The notes under the pieces were generated by a model, which was given only the letters and a program-made list of their open reading frames with translations, made no database searches and was not told where the DNA came from. 64,000 nt of DNA, taken from the NCBI RefSeq assembly GCF_003112675.1, contig NZ_BFAY01000011.1, forward strand, positions 744,001 through 808,000, read 5' to 3'. Below are positions 27,397-35,916 of the stretch, piece after piece (positions within the stretch are counted from its first letter, which is position 1; the number at the start of each line of letters is the position of its first letter). The stretch comes from Leptospira johnsonii. GTDB lineage: Bacteria; Spirochaetota; Leptospiria; Leptospirales; Leptospiraceae. Position numbers and translations under genes: made by a program.

Positions 27397-29277
27397 ATGC
27401 GAAACAAGATCCTTTATCCGGTCTATCTTTTAGGTTTGGTCGGTCTTGTTTCCTTTTTCTCCGGCTCCATCTCAGCCGAATCCAATTCATTCTCTTTAAG
27501 TGCGTTCGTTCTCAAATATGTTCGTTTGGGAAGTACCGAAAACGGAGCCCCTAAATTAGAATTAAGCCCCCGCGATCGTAAAGAAGGTTCCGATCTATTT
27601 TTAGATTTTGAAGAAAAGGAAGCCTCAGACCTAAACGATAAGTCAGGCGGTTACAGAATATTATCTTCTTCTTATCTTCCTGATTCAGCCAAGGCACATT
27701 CCGGAAAAAGGTCCGCAGGTTTCGTGGGCAAAAGATCCGGGATCAAGGTTTCTGGAAAAACAAAAGGGATACTTACAAGTCCGGATATAAAAGAAGAATT
27801 TTATATCTCCTTCTTCCTATTACCTGGAAACTTAGACAAGGAAGCCGTCCTACTTTCCAAAGACTTGTACACAAGAGGGAAAAAATTCGGTTGGGACCTC
27901 AGGATCAAAGACGAGATACCAATATTAGAATTTCGTAATTTCTTTCAAAAAGAGGATAAAACCCATCTATCTCTGAAGCTCGCAGGAAACTCCAGGCTTT
28001 CCAGATCGGATTGGAATCATTTTATCATCCATTTGAAACCTGCTCAAAGAGAGATCGTATTATATATCAACGGAAAAGAAACCGACAGGGCATCCGTCTC
28101 TTCCAAGGAACCTATTATCCGGATCGGATTCCATCCGGAAGACAGCACACCATTCAAGATCGGAGAAAGTTTTTACGGATGGCTGGACGACTTTTTAGTC
28201 TCCAAAGGGAGTCCGGATCCTGAGGTCTTATCCACTCAGTACGATGGGCAAAAATACGATCCTTCTTCCTTTACAGCGGATGCAAAATTCGGGACCGCAA
28301 TTTCCCCTGTTTATAAAACCAAATTTTCCAACTCTTTACCGGAAGCAGTATTATTAAAAGCGAATGTACCTAAATCTTCCGTGCTTGAACTATATTTCAG
28401 ATCCTCCCCTAAGATTTTTTCCAAAACGGAAGAATACCCCGCATGGAGATCCATCGATCTGAGAAAGATAGAAGAAGAATTCAAAGAAGATGACCCATAC
28501 AGAGAAACGGAAGAAGAAAGTTCTCCAAAAGGAAAATCCTCCAGTTATCGAATTCCACTAGATAAGGTTTGGGGAAACAAACTCTCTTATTTCAAATATT
28601 ACCAGGTAAAAGTAAAATTTAAGACCGATTCAGGTTCTAAGTCTAGCCCTGAATTAGAAGCATTAACTTTTTCTTATAGAGAGACCGTGCCTCCAGTCAG
28701 ACCTGCCGGTTTAAAAATAGTGAATTTCGACGATTACGACCCTGAAGCCGGTGGGCCTAGAGTTTGCCTGAGTTGGACCCAAAACCCGGAAAGGAATGTG
28801 CAACAAAAAGGCGGCTATGTGATTCATTACGGGGTCGGCCCGAATCGGATGGTTGGGATCTTAAAAGGCACCAGCAAAGAATTAGAAAAAGGGAAAATGC
28901 CGGTATTGCTCACTAAAGGAAAGACCAAACATCCAATGAGCGAGTATTTGGATCCTATCTTGGGCGATGATTCCACTTGTCCTAAAAGAAACGACATGAG
29001 TGGCCCTAAACTTTGTCAGTGTATAGACAATCGACTCATCTCTTTGAACGCAGAAAAACCGGAAGAGACTGATGACGAAGACGAAAGTCCCAAGTCCAAA
29101 AAGAAAAAGAAGAAACCTCGTAAAGATCCTTACGACAAAAAACTTTTATTCTTCCAAAAGGGATTAACGTATTATTTCAAAGTTGCTGCTTATAACTCTG
29201 TTTACGATCTGGAGAACGGCCCGGACCAACTCAGTCCTTTAAGCGACCCCGTCGAGGTCTATTTCTTGAGCGAGTAG
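27397..29277 (+). CDS. Exported LamG/FN3-like protein
   Basis: 626 residues with a signal peptide (MRNKILYPVYLLGLVGLVSF, cleavage near SAESNS). Residues about 65-275 have the pattern of a LamG/concanavalin-like jelly roll (DLNDKSGGYR, NHFIIHLKPAQREIVLYING, GWLDDFLVSKG), often a carbohydrate- or protein-binding domain. A second beta-rich region follows at about 300-425, then an FN3-like domain (about 430-560) interrupted by a highly charged DEDE/KKKKKK linker. No catalytic motif. Probably at the periplasm or surface. Its last 39 bp overlap the convergent PIN gene. Confidence 0.75.
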   Translation: MRNKILYPVYLLGLVGLVSFFSGSISAESNSFSLSAFVLKYVRLGSTENGAPKLELSPRDRKEGSDLFLDFEEKEASDLNDKSGGYRILSSSYLPDSAKAHSGKRSAGFVGKRSGIKVSGKTKGILTSPDIKEEFYISFFLLPGNLDKEAVLLSKDLYTRGKKFGWDLRIKDEIPILEFRNFFQKEDKTHLSLKLAGNSRLSRSDWNHFIIHLKPAQREIVLYINGKETDRASVSSKEPIIRIGFHPEDSTPFKIGESFYGWLDDFLVSKGSPDPEVLSTQYDGQKYDPSSFTADAKFGTAISPVYKTKFSNSLPEAVLLKANVPKSSVLELYFRSSPKIFSKTEEYPAWRSIDLRKIEEEFKEDDPYRETEEESSPKGKSSSYRIPLDKVWGNKLSYFKYYQVKVKFKTDSGSKSSPELEALTFSYRETVPPVRPAGLKIVNFDDYDPEAGGPRVCLSWTQNPERNVQQKGGYVIHYGVGPNRMVGILKGTSKELEKGKMPVLLTKGKTKHPMSEYLDPILGDDSTCPKRNDMSGPKLCQCIDNRLISLNAEKPEETDDEDESPKSKKKKKKPRKDPYDKKLLFFQKGLTYYFKVAAYNSVYDLENGPDQLSPLSDPVEVYFLSE

Positions 29278-29655
29278 TATCTTTACTAGATTCTGCTCTT
29301 TCCATTTAGTGTCCGTACACAAGATCCCATCCAGATCCGCCAAAGAAGCGGTCGCAATTTCGAGCCATTCTTTCCATTCCAGATTTTTAGAGGAAGAAAG
29401 TCGTATCGCAAGTGAGATTTCTTCCTTTCTGACAGGAAGAAAATCCAAGAACAGATTTTTAGATTGGGTCCAGATGATCTCTCTTGTTAAAGGATCCGAT
29501 TCTTTTGCAAGAATGGAATCTAAACTAGGGAGAGCTAGTACGAAGATATGATTTTTTTTAGTAAGTGATTCGATCGCATTCGATACGAAACGACGAGAGG
29601 CGGAATTTCCAAGCACCAATTCCCTAAAACAATCGGAAGAAACTAATAATTTCAA
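29239..29655 (-). CDS. PIN-domain-like protein, putative VapC-type toxin
   Basis: A 138-residue protein. It begins LLVSSDCFREL (an Asp8 in the position of the first PIN aspartate) and ends with EIATASLADLDGILCTDTKW, resembling the A-x-A-x-x-x-x-D-x-x-x-T-x-D C-terminal PIN motif. The central acidic residue is less clear, so the match is divergent. The ATG overlaps the stop of the preceding ribbon-helix-helix gene by 4 nt, the usual antitoxin-toxin order. It would be an RNase if active. Its 3' end lies antisense to the last 39 bp of the LamG gene. Confidence 0.6.
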   Translation of the reverse strand: MKLLVSSDCFRELVLGNSASRRFVSNAIESLTKKNHIFVLALPSLDSILAKESDPLTREIIWTQSKNLFLDFLPVRKEEISLAIRLSSSKNLEWKEWLEIATASLADLDGILCTDTKWKEQNLVKILLAQEIDLDGVA

Positions 29656-29855
29656 ACTTTTGCTTCCGGATAAATTTTAGACAATTCTCTCAACGCTTCC
29701 AATCTTTGATAAGAATCGGATTTAAAAACTTCGTTCCTAAAACAAGAGCGAAGCAACTCGGAAGCGGAGAGGTCTCTTTTTTCCGCTTCGGTCCTTAATA
29801 ATTCGAATTCTTCCTCTGTGAGGAGCATCTGAAATCTTCTTTCAACACGGGCCAT
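29652..29855 (-). CDS. Ribbon-helix-helix protein, putative antitoxin
   Basis: A 67-residue protein. It opens MARVERRFQMLLTEEEFELL, the beta strand and first helix of an RHH fold, then EAEKRDLSASELLRSCF for the second helix. The charged tail (about 45-67) could wrap the toxin. GAGGAG precedes the ATG, whose first base is shared with the stop of the TPR gene (TAATG), coupling it to the operon. Toxin-antitoxin function is inferred from fold and order. Confidence 0.65.
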   Translation of the reverse strand: MARVERRFQMLLTEEEFELLRTEAEKRDLSASELLRSCFRNEVFKSDSYQRLEALRELSKIYPEAKV

Positions 29856-30448
29856 TACTCCTCTTCTTTCAGTTCCTTTTCGTTTTTCAAGTAGGTTCCG
29901 TAATAAATTTGAGAATCTAGTATCTGACCCAGGCTTTCGTAAATCGCCCCGATATTATAATTTGCCTGATTCAAACGAAAATCATGCTTAAAAGACTTCT
30001 TAAATAGCTGGATCGCACGATCTTCCCTGCCCGCATACCATTCCGACATGGCCCATAAAAAGGTCCATTTTCCCAAATCAGGATCTCTTGGACTTACCTT
30101 TCCTAAATATCCCACATTCTCTTCGAAAAGGCTTGCGGCTCTCAGATAATTATCCCTGATCCTTCTAACCTTCTCCATTCTAGAAAACACTTCTTCTGAA
30201 TGACCAGGAAGCTCCAAGTCGGCTCTCCAAAAAAGTGCCCGGGCAAGATAGAGTTTATATACCAACTCGTTCGGATTCTTTTTGACATATTCTTCGAGGA
30301 AGGGAAGACTCTCCGCTTCTTTTCCACTTTGGTGAAGAAGTAAAACTTTTTGTTTTGCAGCCTTATTCCATTCCCTTCTATTTTCTTCTTGAGAATATGA
30401 AGAAGATAAACTTACATAAAACAGAATGATATAACAGAAGGCACGCAT
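29855..30448 (-). CDS. Exported TPR-like protein
   Basis: 197 residues with a signal peptide (ending SSSYSQEE) and several TPR-like helices (AKQKVLLLHQSGKEAESLPF, NELVYKLYLARALFWR, NQANYNIGAIYESLGQ). It lies 31 bp after the GAF-like membrane protein and shares its last base with the antitoxin start, so all five genes from 33715 down to 29239 appear to form one transcription unit. Function unknown. Confidence 0.75.
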   Translation of the reverse strand: MRAFCYIILFYVSLSSSYSQEENRREWNKAAKQKVLLLHQSGKEAESLPFLEEYVKKNPNELVYKLYLARALFWRADLELPGHSEEVFSRMEKVRRIRDNYLRAASLFEENVGYLGKVSPRDPDLGKWTFLWAMSEWYAGREDRAIQLFKKSFKHDFRLNQANYNIGAIYESLGQILDSQIYYGTYLKNEKELKEEE

Positions 30449-30479
30449 TTCAGATTAGATCTTATCCGACAGGAAAATA

Positions 30480-32717
30480 TTAAATGTAAGTGTATAAATT
30501 TTTTCCATTTTCCGGATAAGGCAGAGGAGTGATCTTATACTCTTTACCTATCGAATCCAAGATCATTTTCAATTCGGATTCTCGTTCCTCTCTGGACAAA
30601 ACAAAAATTTCGGAAGGAGAAACCCCAAATCCGTAATCTTCCGCTCCGAGTCTAGGTTGGACTTCCTCCAGAACTTCTTTTCTCCATTTGTCTATAGAAG
30701 GATAATCCAAGTCACCAATACATTTGATCTTGTACAGATTACATCTGCTTCTTTCTCCGTGGGTCGCCCAGCGAAGAAGTAGGAATTGTATCTGGACCAA
30801 ATCCCTTTTGTCCTGGATAGCATGAGAAGCCTGCTCAATCTCCAATTGTAAAAATGCGTCTTCCACCGGTTCTATGGAATTCTCCACATTATCTCTGATC
30901 TGTTCCGCTAAATCATTATTAGGTGGATCTGGGAACATCAGGAAAAATCTAAAATCCAGACCGGACCTGAAAAGTGGGAAGGAAACGATCCGCATCACTC
31001 CATCCAAATCCGCAGAGTCGAATTTTTTACGGAAGAAGTGATCGTTACGTCTCTCTTCAGTAACGTCTATGATGGAAACATCTCCCACTTCCTTTCCTAA
31101 GAATTGATCTCCGTATAAAAAGATCATATTTTGACGACTATAAGGCTGTAAACCGTAGGACACAACAGGCAGGTAAGCGCCCCTTCTTCTATCATAAAAA
31201 TGAATACTGAAAGATTTCAGATGAAGAGAAGAAAAGATCGTAAGATAATATTTTAACAAAGAAGAAACAGGAGTATCCAAACCTTGGTGGATCTCATCCA
31301 AAACTTCTAAAATTTTTCTTTTTTCACGAATAGGTTGTTTGTCCAACCAGTCTCTGAATTTTTCGGAAAGAGGAAGTTCTTCGTTCGGATCCGTTTTACG
31401 GATTCCCCACCAAGCCCTTGCCCAAAGAAAAAATCTGGACTTATGTTGAGGAGCAAGACCTCTCGCCGCCTTCAGACCGATTTCAGCAAGTCCGGTTACT
31501 CTGAGTGCCTTTGCTAATAGTCCTGAATCCTTAGGACGATCCGAAATTTCTATATTAGGGATTTCGGGAGAAGTCGATTTTACCTTCTCCACCAACCTTG
31601 CTAATTCATCCGTGAAGATAGAATCTCTTTTTTTCTGTAGAGCTTCTGGCATTTCCACAACGGAAACAGCGGATGAAGCGGATGCCACTTCTCTTTCAAT
31701 ATGGATCGGCTCCTTCTTCTCTCTTAAAAACTTAGGAGTTAAAAAGGAATCTCCAGGCAAGTCAAAAGGCAAAACATAGAATGTGCCGCTTGCACTAGGC
31801 TTAGTTTCCAAAACAGGAGGAATCGTTACAATCTCGGGAACATCCGGCAACTCAGGTAATTTCGCGGCTTCGACCTGTTTGAAATTAGTCTCTTCTATCT
31901 TTTTGGAAAGAGTTTGGATCAATGTGGACAGATCCGATTTTGCATACAAAGAAGGAGCCTTACTTTTTCGGACCAGAAGAATGGATGCATCCAACAGAAA
32001 TAATAGCCCGAAAAAGATTGGAAACAATATTAAGAAAATATTACGTTCGAAAGGAACTAAAAGTAAGATCCCCTGGATAAAGCCTATCTTTTCTTCGGGA
32101 TAAAACGCGTAATAAGCCCTGTATAATTTATCTCCAAGACGGATCTCCCTGAAGTCATTTCCTCCGTCCTTCATGGACTTCAAAACTTCTTCGGAAATTT
32201 TCCTAGGGTCCGTTTTGTCACCGTTTTCTTTCCAATCCTGGAATGTACCTAGTCTAGGCTCAGGGACAAAGTATTCCGTTTTATCGTCCAAAGAAATTTT
32301 GAATTTTTCCTTGTCTAAAACAGCAAGCACTGCGACTGACTTTGTGTATAACGGAACAAATAGAACCGGCTCATTCTCAAGAGAAAGAAAACGACTGGTC
32401 TTTCCTTCCCAGGCTTGGGACAAAAGATATCTTTCCTTATCTCCCGAAAATTCCAGATTAGGAGTATTTTTTAGATTCGGATCCCATGATAAAAAGTTTT
32501 TTACAGGAAGGAATACATTGTTCGCATCCAATTCTTCCGGATCCGATTCTCTAATCTTTTTCTCCAGCTCTAGGATCTCTTTATTAAAGGAAGAAAATAC
32601 CGATTCCAATCTGGACTTATAAAAAATCCCGGAAGGAAAGTACGGCTCTAAAAGAAGTACTGAAATGGAAAATATGAAAGATAGCGCGAGTATAAGTCTT
32701 AATTTAAAGCCGATCAT
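30480..32717 (-). CDS. Sensor-like membrane protein with GAF-type region
   Basis: A 745-residue protein. TM1 is at about residues 8-25, an extracytoplasmic domain runs to about 215 and TM2 is at about 225-250. A proline/alanine-rich linker follows, then a predicted GAF-like domain (about 475-625, KSFSIHFYDRRRGAYLP, then FPLFRSGLDFRFFLMFP) and a C-terminal domain with a CxxxxCxG pattern (RCNLYKIKCIG). There is no kinase, cyclase or phosphodiesterase motif that I can see. Its ATG overlaps the stop of the upstream gene by 4 nt. The pair could be a two-part sensor. Confidence 0.65.
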   Translation of the reverse strand: MIGFKLRLILALSFIFSISVLLLEPYFPSGIFYKSRLESVFSSFNKEILELEKKIRESDPEELDANNVFLPVKNFLSWDPNLKNTPNLEFSGDKERYLLSQAWEGKTSRFLSLENEPVLFVPLYTKSVAVLAVLDKEKFKISLDDKTEYFVPEPRLGTFQDWKENGDKTDPRKISEEVLKSMKDGGNDFREIRLGDKLYRAYYAFYPEEKIGFIQGILLLVPFERNIFLILFPIFFGLLFLLDASILLVRKSKAPSLYAKSDLSTLIQTLSKKIEETNFKQVEAAKLPELPDVPEIVTIPPVLETKPSASGTFYVLPFDLPGDSFLTPKFLREKKEPIHIEREVASASSAVSVVEMPEALQKKRDSIFTDELARLVEKVKSTSPEIPNIEISDRPKDSGLLAKALRVTGLAEIGLKAARGLAPQHKSRFFLWARAWWGIRKTDPNEELPLSEKFRDWLDKQPIREKRKILEVLDEIHQGLDTPVSSLLKYYLTIFSSLHLKSFSIHFYDRRRGAYLPVVSYGLQPYSRQNMIFLYGDQFLGKEVGDVSIIDVTEERRNDHFFRKKFDSADLDGVMRIVSFPLFRSGLDFRFFLMFPDPPNNDLAEQIRDNVENSIEPVEDAFLQLEIEQASHAIQDKRDLVQIQFLLLRWATHGERSRCNLYKIKCIGDLDYPSIDKWRKEVLEEVQPRLGAEDYGFGVSPSEIFVLSREERESELKMILDSIGKEYKITPLPYPENGKNLYTYI

Positions 32718-33715
32718 TTTGTCTTTTCCCTAAATTGTCCGAGCAATCTGATCAGCTCGGTTTTCACTTTTAGCACTTCGTCTCTTTCCGAAAATCTGTT
32801 CTCCATTCGGATCGTGAATAGTATTCTTGAAGCGAGTATCCCACAAATCAAAGAAATTAAAGAAATCCCAAAAGTGCTTAGGATCAATAATAACTCTTCT
32901 GCTCTTGTCTTTCTGGGTTGTGATAAAAAAATTTCGAGATCTTCTGCGATTGTTTTTTCCCAAACAGGACGGAGTAGAATATTCCGGGACTTGGAATTTT
33001 TATCCAACAACGCATGTATCATTGCCTTGGATTCTTCAGAGTTCGAAACTTCAGTAGTATCCGGAAGTAATGTGCTGTCAGGATTTAGATTGGTTTCTAG
33101 AAGTTCGGAATCTTCTCCCTTCTTCTTATATACCCAATATAAGATCCCATCCGAGAAGTCTCGGGGTAGAAAGGATTTTTTAGAACCACTTACTTCTTGA
33201 ATGATCCTATCTCCGTCTTCTTTCAAGATCTGAAGATATAGATCTCCGGAAGAATTTCTGTATAATAAAAATCCATCCGTATCTTCTATCCAACCTGCTC
33301 TTGGCACCTGCATTCCGAGTAGTCTGAGTCCCTTATGAAATCCTGGTCCCTTTGGATCGGAAGAATACATGGTCCTAAAATTATAATCGTAAATCCGGAT
33401 CTGCTTTAATTGGATGGATGAACTGAAAAGTTTTCCTAATGCTTCCGCATCCTTGTCAGTTTCAGGTCTAGGAAATTCTCTCATCAAATATTCGAATCTA
33501 TAACCCAGGTCGTAGTACTTGTTCTGAAATCTTTCTAGGACAGAGTCTAAGAAAGATTCCTTTTTCAGTTTAGGGTACAAACTAAGAATTTGGATTGGAG
33601 AGAAGAAAACCGCGTCCTTCCAAGCCCCTGGGAAAAAAGGGATGGAAATCAATACGATACATAGCAGTATCAGAGATAGAATTCGAGATCTTTTGCTATG
33701 TTTGCGCGGGTTCAC
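32714..33715 (-). CDS. Two-helix membrane protein with extracytoplasmic sensor-like domain
   Basis: 333 residues from a GTG start with no clear Shine-Dalgarno sequence. TM1 is at about 12-28, TM2 at about 278-300, and between them lies a 250-residue domain with single-Cache-like patterns (KQIRIYDYNFRTMYSSDP, then WIEDTDGFLLYRNSSGD). The short cytoplasmic tail is basic and helical (RMENRFSERDEVLKVKTELIRLLG). It resembles the membrane half of the next gene, as if both were sensor parts lacking an enzyme output. First gene of the operon that ends in the toxin-antitoxin pair. Confidence 0.65.
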   Translation of the reverse strand: MNPRKHSKRSRILSLILLCIVLISIPFFPGAWKDAVFFSPIQILSLYPKLKKESFLDSVLERFQNKYYDLGYRFEYLMREFPRPETDKDAEALGKLFSSSIQLKQIRIYDYNFRTMYSSDPKGPGFHKGLRLLGMQVPRAGWIEDTDGFLLYRNSSGDLYLQILKEDGDRIIQEVSGSKKSFLPRDFSDGILYWVYKKKGEDSELLETNLNPDSTLLPDTTEVSNSEESKAMIHALLDKNSKSRNILLRPVWEKTIAEDLEIFLSQPRKTRAEELLLILSTFGISLISLICGILASRILFTIRMENRFSERDEVLKVKTELIRLLGQFREKTK

Positions 33716-33792
33716 CTTTCTAGTATCGGCGATTCCATCTTAAAGAATCAGTCTAATTCAAAGGGATAATCGATACTTCTCGGACCAATATA

Positions 33793-34758
33793 ATGATATT
33801 TTATGTGTTTATAGACGGGATTGGCTTTGGGGAAAACGATCCGGATAAAAATCCGTTTTCCAAATATGCAAAGGGGATTTTTCTACCTTTGGGCGGCAAA
33901 TCTATCCCGGAAGATTCCCCTTCCCGCATCCGAGATCTTATCTACCTTAAAACTGATGCGAGTATGGGAATCAAAGGACTTCCCCAAAGCGCTACGGGAC
34001 AGACCTCTCTTTGGACTGGGATCAACGCCTGTCAGGTTCTGAACCGTCATATGAGTGGATTTCCCACATTCACCTTAAAACGTATCATCGCAAAATATTC
34101 CATTATCCGCATCTTAGAAGAGAAAGGATTTAAAGCGGATCTATTGAACTGTTATACTCCCGGATTTGCTGAACATATAAAAAAACATCCTAGACATGTA
34201 TCCGCTTCCACTCTCATTCAAATGGCAGCGGACAAACCTTTAAAGGATATGGATGATTTGAGAGATGGTAAAGGCCTGTATATGGACATCAGCCGGGATT
34301 TTCTTAGAAAGTTTGGAAGGGATTTTATAGATAAGGACGATCCAGTTTTGGAGATCCAAGATCCGTACAAGACCGGGAAGGAGATCATTCCCGCTATGAA
34401 GGATCACACACTATGTATCTATGAATACTTCATCACTGATAAAGTAGGCCATAAGATGAATTGGGGAGGCGCCGAAAAATGTATCTCCGACTTGGAGAAC
34501 TTTTTACTCGGAGTTTTGGATGCAATGGATCCGGAACAAGACCAACTTATTCTAACATCCGATCATGGAAACTTGGAAGATCTGACTGTAGATGTCCATA
34601 CTGTAAACCCTGTGCCAACCATTCTATATGGCAAATATACGGAACAAATGAAGGATAAGATCCACGCTTTGAAAGATATCCCGCATGCAATCTACGATTG
34701 TTTAGGGATAGATATCCAGATGTCTGAACAGGAATTTATTCAGACAGCCTCTAATTAA
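33793..34758 (+). CDS. Alkaline phosphatase-superfamily metalloenzyme (phosphomutase-like)
   Basis: A 321-residue protein. The metal-binding pattern is intact: VFIDGIGFGE at the N-terminus (Asp8), nucleophile segment SATGQTSLWTG, DKVGH in the middle, LTSDHGNLED and a later His in VDVHTVNPVP. This is the order in phosphopentomutases, iPGAM and related metalloenzymes of that superfamily. The protein is shorter than iPGAM, and I cannot assign a substrate. The start lacks a Shine-Dalgarno sequence. Its stop lies 6 bp from the stop of the convergent TPR gene. Confidence 0.8.
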   Translation: MIFYVFIDGIGFGENDPDKNPFSKYAKGIFLPLGGKSIPEDSPSRIRDLIYLKTDASMGIKGLPQSATGQTSLWTGINACQVLNRHMSGFPTFTLKRIIAKYSIIRILEEKGFKADLLNCYTPGFAEHIKKHPRHVSASTLIQMAADKPLKDMDDLRDGKGLYMDISRDFLRKFGRDFIDKDDPVLEIQDPYKTGKEIIPAMKDHTLCIYEYFITDKVGHKMNWGGAEKCISDLENFLLGVLDAMDPEQDQLILTSDHGNLEDLTVDVHTVNPVPTILYGKYTEQMKDKIHALKDIPHAIYDCLGIDIQMSEQEFIQTASN

Positions 34759-34764
34759 GGTTTC

Positions 34765-35916
34765 TTAATATTTCCAATCGTCGTCTTGACGGTCGTCGTC
34801 GCTTGGTTTTGTCTTTCCGCCGCCTTCTCCGTCCTTGTATCTCAGGTCGTCTTCGATCTGATCCAAGGCTTCTTTCTTCCAGGTAGCCGACTTCTTACCA
34901 ACCGGACTATCAGGATTTCTATCCGCAGATTCCTGGAAAACCGCGGCAGCTTTCTCATACTTTCCGCCTCTGAAATAGATCGTTCCCTTTCTAAACATAG
35001 CTGCTTGGTCCAGGGTTCCGTCTGAATTTTCCAGGATTTTGTTCAGATACTGGATAGCTTGTTCAGATTTTCCTAAAGCGTCGTAACTTTCCGCGATATA
35101 ATACCAGGCTTGCTCTCTAGCTCTTTCGCTGACACCTATGTCCAAAGCTTTTTTCAAGGTTTCGATCGCAGAGTAATATTCCTTACGTACGTATAATTCT
35201 CTTCCCTTCTCCAAGAGTCCGGAACGGAATTCCTTATCTACAGCAACCTTATCAGGATCGAAATACGAGTCAGACTGAACATAGTCTTCATACACATCGT
35301 AAGCGGACCAATCCTTGCCCATTCTGCGCAAAGATTTTCCCCATCTGACCCTGGCTTTTACGTTTTCAGGATCTTCTTGTAATGCCAATACATAGTTCTT
35401 TCTGGACTGATCGTAATTGCCTTTTTTCATATAATAGTCGGCAATTGCAGATAACGCGTTAGATCTGAGTTTATTATCTCCGGAAGTTCTGAGAACTTCT
35501 TCCAAATGACCCTTACCTTCTTCGTCCCTGTTTAATAAAAGAAGAAGGTTCCCAAGTCCGTAAGCAACCCTTGCCTTCTCCTCGCGAGCAAGACCTTCTT
35601 TTTGGTTCAGCTCCCTAAAGATACCTAGGGCTCTCATCTTATCCCCGGTTTTGTCCAAAGCGGTTGCCAGATCGTATTGGATTCGGAAAGAAACATCGGA
35701 ACCCACATCCTTGGAGGATAATTCAGCAAAAATATCCAGAGCTTTTTCGGAAGATTTAGGATTGGAATGTTTTAGAAATTCCTCTCCCTCCCTTACTTTT
35801 TCTAAGATCCCTTTATTTGTGGAATCCGTGTCTTGGATCACCGCAGTATAAATCCCGGTAAGAAGACCTGCGCATACGAATAAAAATCCTGTAACTAATA
35901 TGATGGAACGGTTCAT
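34765..35916 (-). CDS. TPR-repeat protein with N-terminal membrane anchor
   Basis: 383 residues from the ATG at 35916, which overlaps the stop of the upstream gene by 4 nt (ATGA). A longer in-frame start exists, but the overlap decides for this one. One hydrophobic helix (IILVTGFLFVCAGLLTGIYT) is followed by about eight TPR units (for example NALSAIADYYMKKGNYDQS, PENVKARVRWGKSLRRMGK, EQAWYYIAESYDALGKSEQ). The C-terminal tail is Asp/Lys-rich. It probably scaffolds an envelope complex with its operon partner. Confidence 0.82.
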   Translation of the reverse strand: MNRSIILVTGFLFVCAGLLTGIYTAVIQDTDSTNKGILEKVREGEEFLKHSNPKSSEKALDIFAELSSKDVGSDVSFRIQYDLATALDKTGDKMRALGIFRELNQKEGLAREEKARVAYGLGNLLLLLNRDEEGKGHLEEVLRTSGDNKLRSNALSAIADYYMKKGNYDQSRKNYVLALQEDPENVKARVRWGKSLRRMGKDWSAYDVYEDYVQSDSYFDPDKVAVDKEFRSGLLEKGRELYVRKEYYSAIETLKKALDIGVSERAREQAWYYIAESYDALGKSEQAIQYLNKILENSDGTLDQAAMFRKGTIYFRGGKYEKAAAVFQESADRNPDSPVGKKSATWKKEALDQIEDDLRYKDGEGGGKTKPSDDDRQDDDWKY

